64,000 bases of DNA from Chitinophaga filiformis (GCF_900102545.1 NZ_FNBN01000001.1:792477-856476); one strand, 5' to 3'. Counted from the first letter of the stretch, positions 16,529 through 25,886 are shown. A program made the numbers and translations. Notes: generated by a model not told the origin, from the sequence alone.

Positions 16529-17398
16529 ATGAAAGGTATTATACTGGCCGGAGGTTCCGGGACGCGTTTACACCCCATAACCTATGCCATCAGCAAACAA
16601 ATCATGCCGGTATATGATAAACCGATGATTTATTACCCACTTTCCACATTGATGCTGGCCGGTATAAAAGAGATCCTGATCATCTCCACCCCCCACGATC
16701 TGCCCGCTTTCAAAAGATTATTCGGTGATGGTGAGCAGCTTGGCCTCAAACTGAGCTATGCCGAACAGCCACTGCCTAATGGTCTGGCGCAGGCGTTTGT
16801 AATAGGCCGCGACTTTATCGGCGACGACAATGTAGCATTGGTACTGGGTGATAATATCTTCTACGGCGCCGGTCTCGGTACGCAGCTGGCCAACAATGTG
16901 AAACCAGACGGAGGCATCGTATACGCCTACCAGGTATCTGATCCGGAACGCTATGGGGTAGTAGAATTTGACGAGAAGATGCAGGCAGTATCCATAGAGG
17001 AAAAGCCACAGAAGCCCAAAAGCAGTTATGCAGTACCTGGCTTATACTTTTACGACAATGATGTGATCAACATAGCCGCGGCGTTAAAACCAAGTCCACG
17101 CGGAGAATACGAGATCACTGATGTGAACAGGGAATACCTGCGCCGCGGAAAACTGAAAGTGTCCATCCTGCCCCGTGGTACGGCCTGGCTGGACACCGGT
17201 ACCTTCGACTCCCTGATGCAGGCCTCACAGTTTGTGCAGGTTATCGAACAACGCCAGGGTATTAAGATTGCCTGTATAGAGGAAATTGCCTATAAACAGG
17301 GCTTTATTTCCCTCGAACAATTGCAGGCGCTGGCCAAGCCATTGCTGAAAAGCGGTTATGGACAATACCTGGAAAAGATCATTGAACATAAAATCTGA
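16529..17398 (+). CDS. rmlA: Glucose-1-phosphate thymidylyltransferase
   Basis: A 289-aa enzyme that makes dTDP-glucose from glucose-1-phosphate and dTTP, the first step of dTDP-rhamnose synthesis. The nucleotide-binding signature [14 protein letters not shown] is at residues 3-16. The sugar-binding region includes [28 protein letters not shown] and [13 protein letters not shown]. The start is ATG 16529, because the longer frame to 16400 would add 43 hydrophobic residues that read through a terminator and the promoter. rmlB, rmlC and rmlD are not in the window. galE follows after 159 bp. Confidence 0.95.
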   Translation: MKGIILAGGSGTRLHPITYAISKQIMPVYDKPMIYYPLSTLMLAGIKEILIISTPHDLPAFKRLFGDGEQLGLKLSYAEQPLPNGLAQAFVIGRDFIGDDNVALVLGDNIFYGAGLGTQLANNVKPDGGIVYAYQVSDPERYGVVEFDEKMQAVSIEEKPQKPKSSYAVPGLYFYDNDVINIAAALKPSPRGEYEITDVNREYLRRGKLKVSILPRGTAWLDTGTFDSLMQASQFVQVIEQRQGIKIACIEEIAYKQGFISLEQLQALAKPLLKSGYGQYLEKIIEHKI

Positions 17399-17557
17399 GG
17401 AATTAAAAATTAAGAATTAAGAGTTAGGAACCGTACATTCGTAACTCAATTTCAAAATCAGCAATTGCGGGGCTTCGAATCCCCGGTTCTTAATTCCAGG
17501 TTCCGTTGCACATCTGATTGTAATTAATCCTAAAACATTCAAAAAAAATACACACAT
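17399..17557. repeat. Intergenic hairpin-rich repeat before galE
   Basis: This spacer contains AATTAAAAATTAAGAATTAA near 17401, GGAACC at 17428 with inverted partners (TTCTTAATT and GGTTCC) near 17490-17505, and a GC-rich hairpin GGGGCTTCGAATCCCC near 17467. The first element resembles other AT-rich intergenic hairpins of the window. The second resembles the hairpin at 38102. The GC-rich loop looks like a tRNA T-arm, but no tRNA can be folded around it. Confidence 0.45.
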
Positions 17558-18586
17558 ATGAAGGTTCTTGTTACCGGTGGTTGTGGTTATATCGGCGCGC
17601 ACACTATCGTAGATCTGATTAACAATGGCTTTGACGTAGTTTCAGTAGACAGCAACATCCGCAGCAGCACACAATTGCTGGACGGCATAGAAAAGATCAC
17701 AGGCAAAAAGATCCGTAACTATAAGGTAGACCTCTGCAACCTGGAAGACACACACGCCGTATTCCACGAAAACCGTGATATCGTAGGCGTGATCCACTTT
17801 GCAGCGCTCAAAACAGTTCCTGAATCTGTAGCTGATCCCTTACTTTATTTCCATAATAACCTCGCTTCCCTGGTGAATGTACTGAAGTGTGTGAAAGAGT
17901 TCAATATCCCTAACCTGGTATTCTCCTCTTCCTGCTCCGTATATGGCAATGCTACCGAACTGCCCGTAGTAGAAGCCACTCCGCTGGGAGAAGCACAATC
18001 ACCATACGCCCGTACCAAACAAATGGGCGAACAGATGATCCAGGACTATAGCAGGGTGAATGATACACAGTCTATATTACTGCGTTACTTCAACCCGGTA
18101 GGCGCCCATCCATCTGCACTAATCGGAGAACTGCCGCTGGGCCGCCCGGACAACCTCGTACCGGTTATTACCCAGACAGCTATCGGCAAGATCCCTAAGC
18201 TGACAGTGTTTGGTCATGATTACGATACCCGCGATGGTTCCTGCATCCGCGATTATATCCATGTAATGGACATTGCCAATGCTCATACAAGGGCGCTGCA
18301 GTACCTGCTGGACCAGAAGAATACAGACAATTGCGAGATCTTCAACCTGGGTACCGGCAACGGCGTAACCGTTCTGGAAGCCATCAAGGCCTTTGAAAAG
18401 ATCTCCGGTGTTAAATTGAACTATGAACTGGGGCCCCGTCGCCCGGGCGATGTGATCGCTATCTATGCCAATAATACCAAAGCCAAACAAGCACTGGGCT
18501 GGGAACCAAACATCGGCATAGAAGATATGATGCGTACTGCATGGCAGTGGGAAGTCGCTTTAAGAGACAGGGTTCTTAGCAATTAA
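17558..18586 (+). CDS. galE: UDP-glucose 4-epimerase
   Basis: A 342-aa short-chain dehydrogenase-type enzyme interconverting UDP-glucose and UDP-galactose (Leloir pathway and surface-polysaccharide precursors). The Rossmann motif GGCGYIGAH is at residues 7-15. The catalytic triad is visible as the serine in VFSSSCSVYG (near 127) and YARTK (near 151-155). RPGDVIAIYANNTKA near 290 is the usual C-terminal substrate-binding region. Length is typical. It is on the same strand as rmlA and the transketolase subunit, with 45 bp to the latter. Confidence 0.95.
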   Translation: MKVLVTGGCGYIGAHTIVDLINNGFDVVSVDSNIRSSTQLLDGIEKITGKKIRNYKVDLCNLEDTHAVFHENRDIVGVIHFAALKTVPESVADPLLYFHNNLASLVNVLKCVKEFNIPNLVFSSSCSVYGNATELPVVEATPLGEAQSPYARTKQMGEQMIQDYSRVNDTQSILLRYFNPVGAHPSALIGELPLGRPDNLVPVITQTAIGKIPKLTVFGHDYDTRDGSCIRDYIHVMDIANAHTRALQYLLDQKNTDNCEIFNLGTGNGVTVLEAIKAFEKISGVKLNYELGPRRPGDVIAIYANNTKAKQALGWEPNIGIEDMMRTAWQWEVALRDRVLSN

Positions 18587-18631
18587 AAAGTTTATTTCTT
18601 ACATTTACTACTCAATTCTTAATATAAGGCT

Positions 18632-19594
18632 ATGGTAAAAGATATTAAACCGTTAAATGAGAAAGAGACACGCGCAGGCTTTGGAGAAGGTATATTAGAA
18701 GCTGGGCGTAAAAATCCGAATGTAGTAGCGCTGACCGCAGACCTGTTGGGTTCCATGAAACTGAATGCCTTTATTAAGGAGTTTCCAGACCGCTTTGTAC
18801 AGGTAGGTATCGCAGAAGCAAATATGATCGGTATAGCCGCCGGTATGACCATCGGTGGTAAAATCCCTTATACAACTACGTTCGCGAACTTTTCCACAGG
18901 CCGTGTATACGACCAGATCCGTCAGTCCGTTGCCTATTCCGGCAAGAACGTAAAGATCTGTGCATCTCACGCCGGTTTAACACTTGGTGAAGATGGTGCT
19001 ACCCACCAGATCCTGGAAGATATCGGTATGATGAAAATGCTCCCTGGCATGACCGTAATCGTTCCATGCGATTTCAACCAGACCAAAGCTGCTACTATTG
19101 CCGTAGCCGATTACGAAGGACCGGTATATCTCCGTTTTGGCCGTCCGAAATGGCCTAACTTCACTCCGGAAGATCAGAAATTCGAAATAGGTAAAGCCCA
19201 GGTACTACACGAAGGAACAGATATCACCCTGTTTGCCTGCGGTCACATGGTATGGTTATCTGTTGAAGCAGGTAAGATCCTGGAAGAAAAAGGTTACAGT
19301 GTTGAGATCATCAATATCCACACTATCAAACCGCTGGACGAAGAGGCTGTACTGCGTTCCATCAAAAAAACCGGTTGCGCTGTAACTGCTGAAGAGCATA
19401 ACGTACTGGGAGGTCTGGGCGACAGCATTGCACAGGTAGCGGCTCGTCATAACCCAATTCCTATCGAATACGTAGGTACCAACGATACATTCGGTGAAAG
19501 TGGTAAACCACTGGATCTGTTGAAAAAATATGGCCTGGATGCAGAACATATCGTTGCTGCTGCTGAAAAAGCAATAGCAAGAAAGAAGAAATAA
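18632..19594 (+). CDS. Transketolase C-terminal subunit
   Basis: A 320-aa protein corresponding to the pyrimidine-binding and C-terminal domains of transketolase, moving two-carbon units in the pentose-phosphate pathway. The thiamine-binding pyrimidine domain occupies about 1-185 (QVGIAEANMIGIAAGMTIGG contains the catalytic Glu; SHAGLTLGEDGATHQ), and the transketolase C-domain about 195-310. The N-terminal pyrophosphate-binding half (with the GDG motif) is required for activity and is not encoded in this window, so the subunits lie apart. The gene closes the rmlA-galE stretch and ends in a strong terminator. Confidence 0.9.
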   Translation: MVKDIKPLNEKETRAGFGEGILEAGRKNPNVVALTADLLGSMKLNAFIKEFPDRFVQVGIAEANMIGIAAGMTIGGKIPYTTTFANFSTGRVYDQIRQSVAYSGKNVKICASHAGLTLGEDGATHQILEDIGMMKMLPGMTVIVPCDFNQTKAATIAVADYEGPVYLRFGRPKWPNFTPEDQKFEIGKAQVLHEGTDITLFACGHMVWLSVEAGKILEEKGYSVEIINIHTIKPLDEEAVLRSIKKTGCAVTAEEHNVLGGLGDSIAQVAARHNPIPIEYVGTNDTFGESGKPLDLLKKYGLDAEHIVAAAEKAIARKKK

Positions 19595-19611
19595 ACTGTA
19601 CCGGATTAAAC

Positions 19612-19656
19612 TTTACATAAAAAAAACCATCTCATAGGTGGTTTTTTTTATGTAAA
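19612..19656 (+). terminator. Strong terminator after the transketolase subunit
   Basis: A perfect 18-bp stem with arms 19612-19629 and 19639-19656 and a 9-nt loop includes an A8/T8 tract, so it can act as a terminator in both directions. It lies 17 nt past the stop codon and 15 nt before the sigma-factor start. Confidence 0.9.
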
Positions 19657-19671
19657 ACCATTTAACCTAGA

Positions 19672-20223
19672 ATGAGCATACATCAGGATGATAAGACACT
19701 ATTGGCAACGTACAGGGATCCCGCCACAAAGGAGAAGGGTTTTACCTGTATCATCCAGAAATACCAGGAAAGGCTTTACTGGCATATCAGAAGACTGGTA
19801 CTGGATCATGACGATGCCAATGATGTATTACAGAATGTGTTTGTAAAGGTCTGGAAGAACCTCGAAGGATTCCGCGAAGATGCCCAGTTATACACATGGT
19901 TGTACAAGATAGCCACGAATGAATGCCTCACCTTCCTGGAAAAGCAAAAGAAAAACAATTCAATATCACTATCAGATGTAGAAACAGGTCTTAGCAATAC
20001 CCTGAAAGCAGATGCGCAATTCGATCCCAACAAACTGGAGTGGAAACTGCAAAAGGCTATTCTGGCACTACCTGAAAAGCAAAGAATTGTATTTAATCTG
20101 AGGTATTACGACGAGATGCCCTATGAAGAAATGAGCCGGGTGCTGGATACCTCCGAAGGCGCACTCAAAGCCTCCTACCATCATGCCGTAAAAAAAATTG
20201 AAGAGTTCATCCGTAATAGCTGA
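19672..20223 (+). CDS. ECF-type RNA polymerase sigma factor
   Basis: A 183-aa sigma-70 family factor of the extracytoplasmic-function class. Region 2 is at about 25-95 (YQERLYWHIRRLV, DHDDANDVLQNVFVKVWKNL, TWLYKIATNECLTFL), and region 4 at about 125-180 (ALPEKQRIVFNLRYYDEMPYEEMSRVL, then SEGALKASYHHAVKKI). It lacks region 1.1 and region 3. The two genes downstream encode a membrane protein with GYF repeats and a periplasmic LTxxQ-like protein, a common Bacteroidota sigma/anti-sigma-like module. The start codon lies only 15 bp past the previous terminator, so the promoter must overlap it or the leader must be very short. Confidence 0.92.
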   Translation: MSIHQDDKTLLATYRDPATKEKGFTCIIQKYQERLYWHIRRLVLDHDDANDVLQNVFVKVWKNLEGFREDAQLYTWLYKIATNECLTFLEKQKKNNSISLSDVETGLSNTLKADAQFDPNKLEWKLQKAILALPEKQRIVFNLRYYDEMPYEEMSRVLDTSEGALKASYHHAVKKIEEFIRNS

Positions 20224-20325
20224 AAATGCGACATCTTCGTACTTTTATGAGGTGAATTGCATTTTTTTAGAGACGAAACTACAACCAGTTTAAACTATTG
20301 CTTTCTTCTACTGTCTAAAAACTGT

Positions 20326-21249
20326 ATGAGATCCAGAGACAACGATATTGCGAACGAACTGCGGGAAATCATCCCTGATGCTCAATGGACTATGCTGAAC
20401 CCCTCTTATGGAGGCGTTCCCGCTGGTTATTTTGAGCTGTTACCCGGACAAATCCTGCAAAAGGTACGTACAGCCGAAGTACAGGAAGAGCTGGCAATGC
20501 TCTCTCCACTGCTGGCCGGAGTACCTAAATCTTTCCCTTTATCTGTTCCTCAAGGCTATTTCGAGCAACTGTCACAACAGGTCCTGCAAAATATCACCGC
20601 AGCACAGCAGACGCTGCCAGCAACGGAAGAGACCTCTTCCGTCCTGGCGGATATGCCGAAAGTGTTCCCCATGTCTGCACCTGCCGGTTACTTTGACCAG
20701 CTGAGCGCAGTAATAATGGCTCGCATCGCTGAAACTGAAGGCACTACAACTGCCACTTCAGCAACAAGCGTACAGGAAGAACTGGCGGCCTTATCACCCT
20801 TGCTGGCGGATATGCCTAAAACGATGCCTTTATCGGTGCCCGCCGGTTATTTTGACCAGCTGAGCACTACAGTAATGGCTGGCATCGCCGATATACCGGC
20901 ACCTGCCCATACCCCGGTTATCCGCAGAATGAATACCCGCAGGTATATGAAATGGGCTGTGGCCGCCTGCCTGATAGCACTGGTAAGTGTGAGTACCCTG
21001 TTCTATATGCGGAGCACCCACCGCGGCAACAGCGCCATAGAAAATGCGCTGGCCAATGTCAGCGACCAGGAAATCATGGAATACCTGCAGTCCCATACAG
21101 ACACTTTTGATAAAGAAGAGCTAACCAGTAATACACCATTAGTAGAAGAAAATAACGCGATTCCGGGAGTAGAAGAGTTACCAGCAGAAGCCATACAACA
21201 TTATTTAGACAACACCGGTTTGTTAAACGAAAGCCTAACAGACAACTGA
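20326..21249 (+). CDS. Single-pass membrane protein with four GYF repeats
   Basis: About 307 aa from ATG 20326; a longer frame to 20257 needs a TTG start. The N-terminal cytoplasmic part carries four copies of a motif [V/A]P[A/Q]GYF[E/D][Q/L]L followed by a short amphipathic helix. Two of them sit in longer duplicated blocks beginning VQEELA.LSPLLA. One transmembrane segment follows at about 208-226 (WAVAACLIALVSVSTLFYM), then an acidic Ser/Thr-rich periplasmic tail. Position directly after an ECF sigma gene and the membrane topology suggest an anti-sigma role, but no classical anti-sigma (ASD/RseA) motif is visible. The GYF motif is often seen in Bacteroidota proteins at this position. Confidence 0.75.
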   Translation: MRSRDNDIANELREIIPDAQWTMLNPSYGGVPAGYFELLPGQILQKVRTAEVQEELAMLSPLLAGVPKSFPLSVPQGYFEQLSQQVLQNITAAQQTLPATEETSSVLADMPKVFPMSAPAGYFDQLSAVIMARIAETEGTTTATSATSVQEELAALSPLLADMPKTMPLSVPAGYFDQLSTTVMAGIADIPAPAHTPVIRRMNTRRYMKWAVAACLIALVSVSTLFYMRSTHRGNSAIENALANVSDQEIMEYLQSHTDTFDKEELTSNTPLVEENNAIPGVEELPAEAIQHYLDNTGLLNESLTDN

Positions 21250-21250
21250 G

Positions 21251-21727
21251 ATGAAAAAACTTTACACATTATTTATACTTATCGCGCTATCATTGTTTTG
21301 CCACCCTCCGGTCAGTCAGGCACAACAAGGTAGCAGCGACTCAGAGATAAAGGATCGCATCCGCGCCGCGGAAATAGCGTACCTGTCTCAAAAACTAGAC
21401 CTTACCCCAGACGAAGCACAGAAATTCTGGCCACTATATAATCAATACACCAAGGAAGTTGAAATCCTCATTGCGGAACGCCGTAAGAAGAATAAGATGC
21501 CGCAACCAAACACTCCGCCTGCTGATGATAAGGAACTGGGGTATGAACGCCGTATGCTGGATATCAAAACGCATTACAGCCAGGAATTTCAAAAGGTATT
21601 GCCACCCGCCAAAGCAGGGGTTGTATTCCGGTCAGAACGGGAGTTCCGGACCCAGCTGATCCGGACCATGAAAGACAGGCAGGCCAGAAACATGGGTGGC
21701 CCCGGAGCAAGAAGATTCAGACAATAA
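21251..21727 (+). CDS. Periplasmic LTxxQ/Spy-like helical protein
   Basis: A 158-aa precursor with a signal peptide (1-24, ending SQAQ). The mature part is helical and charged. YLSQKLDLTPDEAQKFWPLYNQYTKE resembles the LTxxQ region of Spy/CpxP periplasmic chaperones, and a second helix starts at DIKTHYSQEFQKVLP. The C-terminus is Arg-rich (QARNMGGPGARRFRQ). Its start is only 1 nt after the upstream stop, so it is translationally linked to the GYF-repeat protein and the sigma factor. I infer envelope-stress sensing or chaperoning. It is not a proven Spy homologue. Confidence 0.7.
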   Translation: MKKLYTLFILIALSLFCHPPVSQAQQGSSDSEIKDRIRAAEIAYLSQKLDLTPDEAQKFWPLYNQYTKEVEILIAERRKKNKMPQPNTPPADDKELGYERRMLDIKTHYSQEFQKVLPPAKAGVVFRSEREFRTQLIRTMKDRQARNMGGPGARRFRQ

Positions 21728-21740
21728 GTATCAAACGATA

Positions 21741-21780
21741 AAAAGAAAAAGGAGCACAGACTGTGCTCCTTTTTCTTTTT
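21741..21780. terminator. Bidirectional terminator
   Basis: A perfect 19-bp inverted repeat (arms 21741-21759 and 21761-21779, with A-rich and T-rich ends) folds into a GGAGCACAG-type hairpin with T-tracts on both strands. It ends the sigma-factor operon and, from the other side, the rod-shape/MBL operon. Confidence 0.9.
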
Positions 21781-21871
21781 ATTTATAATGGGCTCTTACT
21801 TCACGAAGTTTTCCTTCCCCGTTCAGCAGCATCATTTCTGCCGCTATAAACGGATACTGATGCTGCGCAGC

Positions 21872-22618
21872 TCAGAGTTTTCCGAAGGGTAACTTCGTAT
21901 CATGATAATAGAGAAAAGTCCATCCGTCGCGGGCGCCACGCTGCTTGAACTGCTCGCGTAATTCCATACTCCGCTTTCCGTCATAATCATACTTTGCTGC
22001 AAAACGGCGTTTCATATAAGAAACCTGCGGGGCTTCATCCCCTCCAAAGAATATTTTATCGTCGCCGGTATCTATAAGAAAGACCTGATGATAAGGGCAA
22101 TGCCCGCCGGTCACTTCGTAAGTAATGTAGTCGTCAATGGAGCCATTTCCCTCTGTGAAAATGACATTGTCCCGCTCCCGCAGGATGCGAACGTCTTCTG
22201 CATGATAAGATTTCCCGTCGTGTTCAAGTGCATAATCCATTTCGTGCCTGTTCACATAATAGGTGGCCTGTGGAAAGCTCAGGCTACGCTCGCCAGTCAC
22301 CGGATCTACAATGGAGATCCCGCCAGAATGATCTTTATGTAGATGACTCATCAGCACTTTGGTGATGTCCATCGGGTTAACCCCGTTGTCGATCAGGTGC
22401 TGATGTATCTGTAAAATGCCATCCGCATTACGATAGCCAAGGCCGGCATCCAGCAGGATATAATCCTGGTCTGTGATCACTAAAAATGGTTGAATCTCTA
22501 CCAACAGCGAGCCGCCGGAGCGCTGCTGCATTGAATCTGTATCAGGATTAAAAGGAATAAACTTCTTTGTCCCGTCTACTGTAAAAGCCCCTTCTGATAA
22601 TGGTATAATACGTGCCAT
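21872..22618 (-). CDS. MBL-fold metallo-hydrolase
   Basis: A 248-aa metallo-beta-lactamase-fold hydrolase. The metal motif HLHKDHSGG (near 90-98) gives the HxHxDH zinc ligands; the later His (TGGHCPYH near 170) and Asp (FGGDEAP near 190) complete the site. Such enzymes hydrolyse esters, thioesters or lactones, and the exact substrate is not evident. It starts 17 nt after rodA on the same strand, so it is the last gene of the rod-shape operon. Oddity: the TGA at 21872-21874 is followed in frame by 30 protein-like codons that end in a TAA at 21779-21781, exactly at the terminator, so the protein may be truncated. Confidence 0.85.
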   Translation of the reverse strand: MARIIPLSEGAFTVDGTKKFIPFNPDTDSMQQRSGGSLLVEIQPFLVITDQDYILLDAGLGYRNADGILQIHQHLIDNGVNPMDITKVLMSHLHKDHSGGISIVDPVTGERSLSFPQATYYVNRHEMDYALEHDGKSYHAEDVRILRERDNVIFTEGNGSIDDYITYEVTGGHCPYHQVFLIDTGDDKIFFGGDEAPQVSYMKRRFAAKYDYDGKRSMELREQFKQRGARDGWTFLYYHDTKLPFGKL

Positions 22619-22635
22619 TCCCCAAAGATATGCAA

Positions 22636-23925
22636 CTATCGTAATACCATCTGCCTGTCGGCATCCAGTCGAAGCATGATAAAAATTAACATAGTGAATG
22701 TCATCAGGGACGAACCACCGTAACTCACCAGTGGCAGCGGGATTCCGATTACCGGCGCCAGACCGATGGTCATGGCAATATTAATAGCCATGTGGAAAAA
22801 GACTATACTGGCCACCCCATAGGCATACACCCGACTGAATGTCGATCGCTGTCGCTCCGCCACAAAAATGATCCGTAAGAGCAGGGCTACATAAAGACCT
22901 ATAAATATGAGAGAGCCCAGGAAGCCAAAGTCTTCACCTATAGTACAGAAGATAAAGTCAGTACTCTGTTCCGGTACGAAATCATAGCGGGTCTGGGTTC
23001 CTTTCAGATATCCCTTTCCGATAAAACCACCGGATCCGATAGCGATCATACTCTGACGGGTATTGTAAGTTGCTTTCGGATCGTTCTCCTTGCCCAGCAT
23101 TACCTCGATACGGCGTACCTGGTAATCCTTCAGCACTTTAGTGAAAGCAAAAGGCACCACAAACATCACAAACACGGAACAGAATGCCCAGATACCCAGT
23201 ATCAGGGCCAACCTGGAACGGTTACGCTTTATTTCCCGGCGACTGAAATAAATCACCAGTACCGTGATGACGGAGAATATGATAAAGAGGATATTCTTAT
23301 CAACAAGCAGGGCAGACAATACCAGCACAATCCCTGAGAAAGCGATCACCAGCAGTACCCCCGGCAGACCTTCCCTGTACATCACCAGGAAGAAGGAGAA
23401 ATACACCAGCGCCAACCCGGTTTCCGATTGAAGAATGATGATCGCGCAAGGTATCAGTACCAGTGCAGAGGCGATCAGCCTGGAGCGCAGTTTGGTGAAA
23501 TCAGTTTCTATAGAAGAGAGATACTTGGCCAGGGCCAGGTTGGTACAGAGTTTTGTCAGTTCCGCCGGTTGAAACTGGAAGCCTCCAAGCACCAGCCAGG
23601 AATGCGATCCTTTTACGTCCTTTCCGATGCCCAATACCAGCAACAGCAGGAGCAAACCACCTGCATACAACAGGTTGGCGGTAGCGGTGAAGAACTTACT
23701 ATCTGTGAGCCAGATGATCGTTGCCAATACGGCCGATACACCCAACCACATCAACTGGCGGGAATAGTTTTTAGTCAGGTGAAGAATATCATTCCAGATG
23801 TTATCTCCTTCCCTGTACTCAGCCGCGAAGATAGATAACAACCCCACAAACACGATCCCCAGGTAGAGGCCCATAGTAGGCCAGTCAATACCTTCTGTCA
23901 ATTTTATTTGCTGCCGACGGTTCAT
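22636..23925 (-). CDS. rodA: Rod shape-determining protein RodA (SEDS glycosyltransferase)
   Basis: A 429-aa polytopic inner-membrane protein that polymerises lipid II into glycan strands for cell elongation with its partner PBP2. About ten membrane segments are visible, and the SEDS signatures QFQPAELTKL near 115, IAIGSGGFIGKGYLKGTQ near 300 and PLVSYGGSSLMT near 405 are intact. The insert of about 40 residues between segments is common in Bacteroidota. It follows pbp2 after 5 nt in the mreBCD-pbp2-rodA operon. Confidence 0.95.
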   Translation of the reverse strand: MNRRQQIKLTEGIDWPTMGLYLGIVFVGLLSIFAAEYREGDNIWNDILHLTKNYSRQLMWLGVSAVLATIIWLTDSKFFTATANLLYAGGLLLLLLVLGIGKDVKGSHSWLVLGGFQFQPAELTKLCTNLALAKYLSSIETDFTKLRSRLIASALVLIPCAIIILQSETGLALVYFSFFLVMYREGLPGVLLVIAFSGIVLVLSALLVDKNILFIIFSVITVLVIYFSRREIKRNRSRLALILGIWAFCSVFVMFVVPFAFTKVLKDYQVRRIEVMLGKENDPKATYNTRQSMIAIGSGGFIGKGYLKGTQTRYDFVPEQSTDFIFCTIGEDFGFLGSLIFIGLYVALLLRIIFVAERQRSTFSRVYAYGVASIVFFHMAINIAMTIGLAPVIGIPLPLVSYGGSSLMTFTMLIFIMLRLDADRQMVLR

Positions 23926-23930
23926 ATTGA

Positions 23931-25886
23931 TTAATCCCGGAAATAAAGTTTAAGTATCTCGTCTGATGTCATTTTGGCGCTGGCTCCATTCAATGAGTCG
24001 AGCTTGGATTTTTCCCTTACTACAGGATCCAGTGTGTTGTATTCCAGCAATGTTTTCATTTGTGGCTTACGTTTCACGGAGATTGTATCATGCAGGTATT
24101 TCTCCATGATCAGGCTCGCGATAGGCGCTGCATAAGTACTACCGAAACCAGCGTTCTCTACTATCACCGCAATAGCGATCTTCGGATTATCCCTTGGGGC
24201 GAAAGCCACAAATACGGAGTGGTTCTTCAGTTTTGTCAGCTTTCCGTTCACGATAGCGTTATTCTCAGCCGTACCTGTTTTACCACATACGATCTCACCT
24301 TCTATTTTAGCGGATACACCCGTACCTCTTTCCACCACATCCTCCATACCATAAATTACCGGCATATAGGAAGAGTCAGATACGTGCGCCACAGTATGTT
24401 TCTCTCTGAATTTTGTCAGTAGTTCGGTATTGTCATTATCGATCTTGTCCACGAAATGCGGCAGATAGTAATAACCTTTATTGGCGATAATACACATCGC
24501 GTTCGCCATCTGCATAGGGGTAGCTACTACCTGACCCTGTCCCATACCAACGTACAGTTCTGAGCAGGAGTTCCATTGACCGCGGTACAGTTTATTCATA
24601 CCGGCAGTATCAATGGCCTTACCGGGAGATTCACCTGGGATATCTACACCAAGTCTGTGTCCAAGACCGAAAGAAGAAACATAGTCATGCCATTTCTGGT
24701 GTCCCTTCTTCACACCACCCCATTTGGCAGCATCCACCTCCATACGGTACAGGTGTACGAAGTATGCGTTACAGGAGTTAGCAATGGCCAGTCGCAGGTT
24801 GGCTGCGTGCCCTGCATTGTGGTGCGTACAGGCAATGGCCCGGCCGCAGTAAGTATAAGCACCAAAGCAGGGGAAGCCGAAACTGGGTGTAATCACTCCT
24901 TCATCCAGTCCGATCAGGGCGGTAAGTGGTTTCATGGAAGATCCTGGTGGGTAACCAGCCTGTATCGCGCGGTTAAAGAGTGGTTTTGTCGTATCGGCGA
25001 ATAATCTGCTGAAGTTACGGGCACGGTAAGAGCCTGTCAGCAGGTTCGGGTCGAAGGTAGGCGCGCTCACCATGGTCAGGATACCTCCTGTACGGGGATC
25101 GATCGCTACAATACTACCGATCTTATTACGCATCAGGTGTTCTCCCAGTACCTGGAGATCGACGTCCAGCGCCAGGCGGAGGTTCTTACCGGCAATCGCA
25201 GCAGTATCGAACTCACCTTTTTCATAAGGTCCCTGCGGCCGGTTCAGGTTATCTTTTACGAGATATTGTATACCACGTTGTCCCATCAACACACTTTCGT
25301 ACGTTCTTTCCAACCCGGTCATACCCAGGTAGTCGCCCTGGTTATAAGCGCTGTAGGCTGGTTTCTGTAACATCTGGGGAGATACCTCTCCGATATAACC
25401 GAGGATGTTGGCGGCAGCATTGAAGGGGTAGGAGCGGATCTGGCGTTGCACCAGCTCGAAGCCTGGCTGGAACATATACATACTTTCCTGCAGGCGGCCG
25501 AACATTTCGGGTGGCAGCAGGGAAGCAAATACGGATACACGACGGCTACCGTTCTTAATGATAGCGCTGGTGATACGTTTTCTGAATTCTTCCTTATCGA
25601 TCTGGAGGATCTCACACATGTAAGCCGTATCAATGTTCTTTACGTTGATCGGTGTTACCACGAGGTCATACATCGCATCATTGCTGAGGATACTTCTGCC
25701 TTTGCGGTCATAGATAATACCACGGCTGGGGTATACCACTTTGCGGAGCACCGCATTGGCATCCGCCAGCTTGGAATATTTCTTTTCCACTACCTGCAAA
25801 AAGAACAACCTGGTAATAATTACTATTACCATTCCAAGGATGATAAACTGTATTACTCTTTTCCTGGGCTGATTATAGACAGACAT
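23931..25886 (-). CDS. mrdA: Penicillin-binding protein 2 (elongation transpeptidase)
   Basis: A 651-aa class B penicillin-binding protein that cross-links peptidoglycan during lateral growth, working with RodA. One N-terminal membrane anchor (about 11-30) is followed by the dimerisation/pedestal region (about 45-240). The transpeptidase domain shows SSMK near 315 (catalytic Ser), SCN near 370 (SxN) and KTG near 538 in GKTGTAEN. Length and order are canonical. It is fourth in the rod operon, 199 bp after mreD and 5 nt before rodA. Confidence 0.95.
   Translation of the reverse strand: MSVYNQPRKRVIQFIILGMVIVIITRLFFLQVVEKKYSKLADANAVLRKVVYPSRGIIYDRKGRSILSNDAMYDLVVTPINVKNIDTAYMCEILQIDKEEFRKRITSAIIKNGSRRVSVFASLLPPEMFGRLQESMYMFQPGFELVQRQIRSYPFNAAANILGYIGEVSPQMLQKPAYSAYNQGDYLGMTGLERTYESVLMGQRGIQYLVKDNLNRPQGPYEKGEFDTAAIAGKNLRLALDVDLQVLGEHLMRNKIGSIVAIDPRTGGILTMVSAPTFDPNLLTGSYRARNFSRLFADTTKPLFNRAIQAGYPPGSSMKPLTALIGLDEGVITPSFGFPCFGAYTYCGRAIACTHHNAGHAANLRLAIANSCNAYFVHLYRMEVDAAKWGGVKKGHQKWHDYVSSFGLGHRLGVDIPGESPGKAIDTAGMNKLYRGQWNSCSELYVGMGQGQVVATPMQMANAMCIIANKGYYYLPHFVDKIDNDNTELLTKFREKHTVAHVSDSSYMPVIYGMEDVVERGTGVSAKIEGEIVCGKTGTAENNAIVNGKLTKLKNHSVFVAFAPRDNPKIAIAVIVENAGFGSTYAAPIASLIMEKYLHDTISVKRKPQMKTLLEYNTLDPVVREKSKLDSLNGASAKMTSDEILKLYFRD

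Noticed and set aside
17466..17485. tRNA T-arm-like sequence (CTTCGAATCCCC)
   Set aside because: No acceptor stem, D-arm or anticodon arm can be formed around it; it fits better as a GC-rich hairpin.
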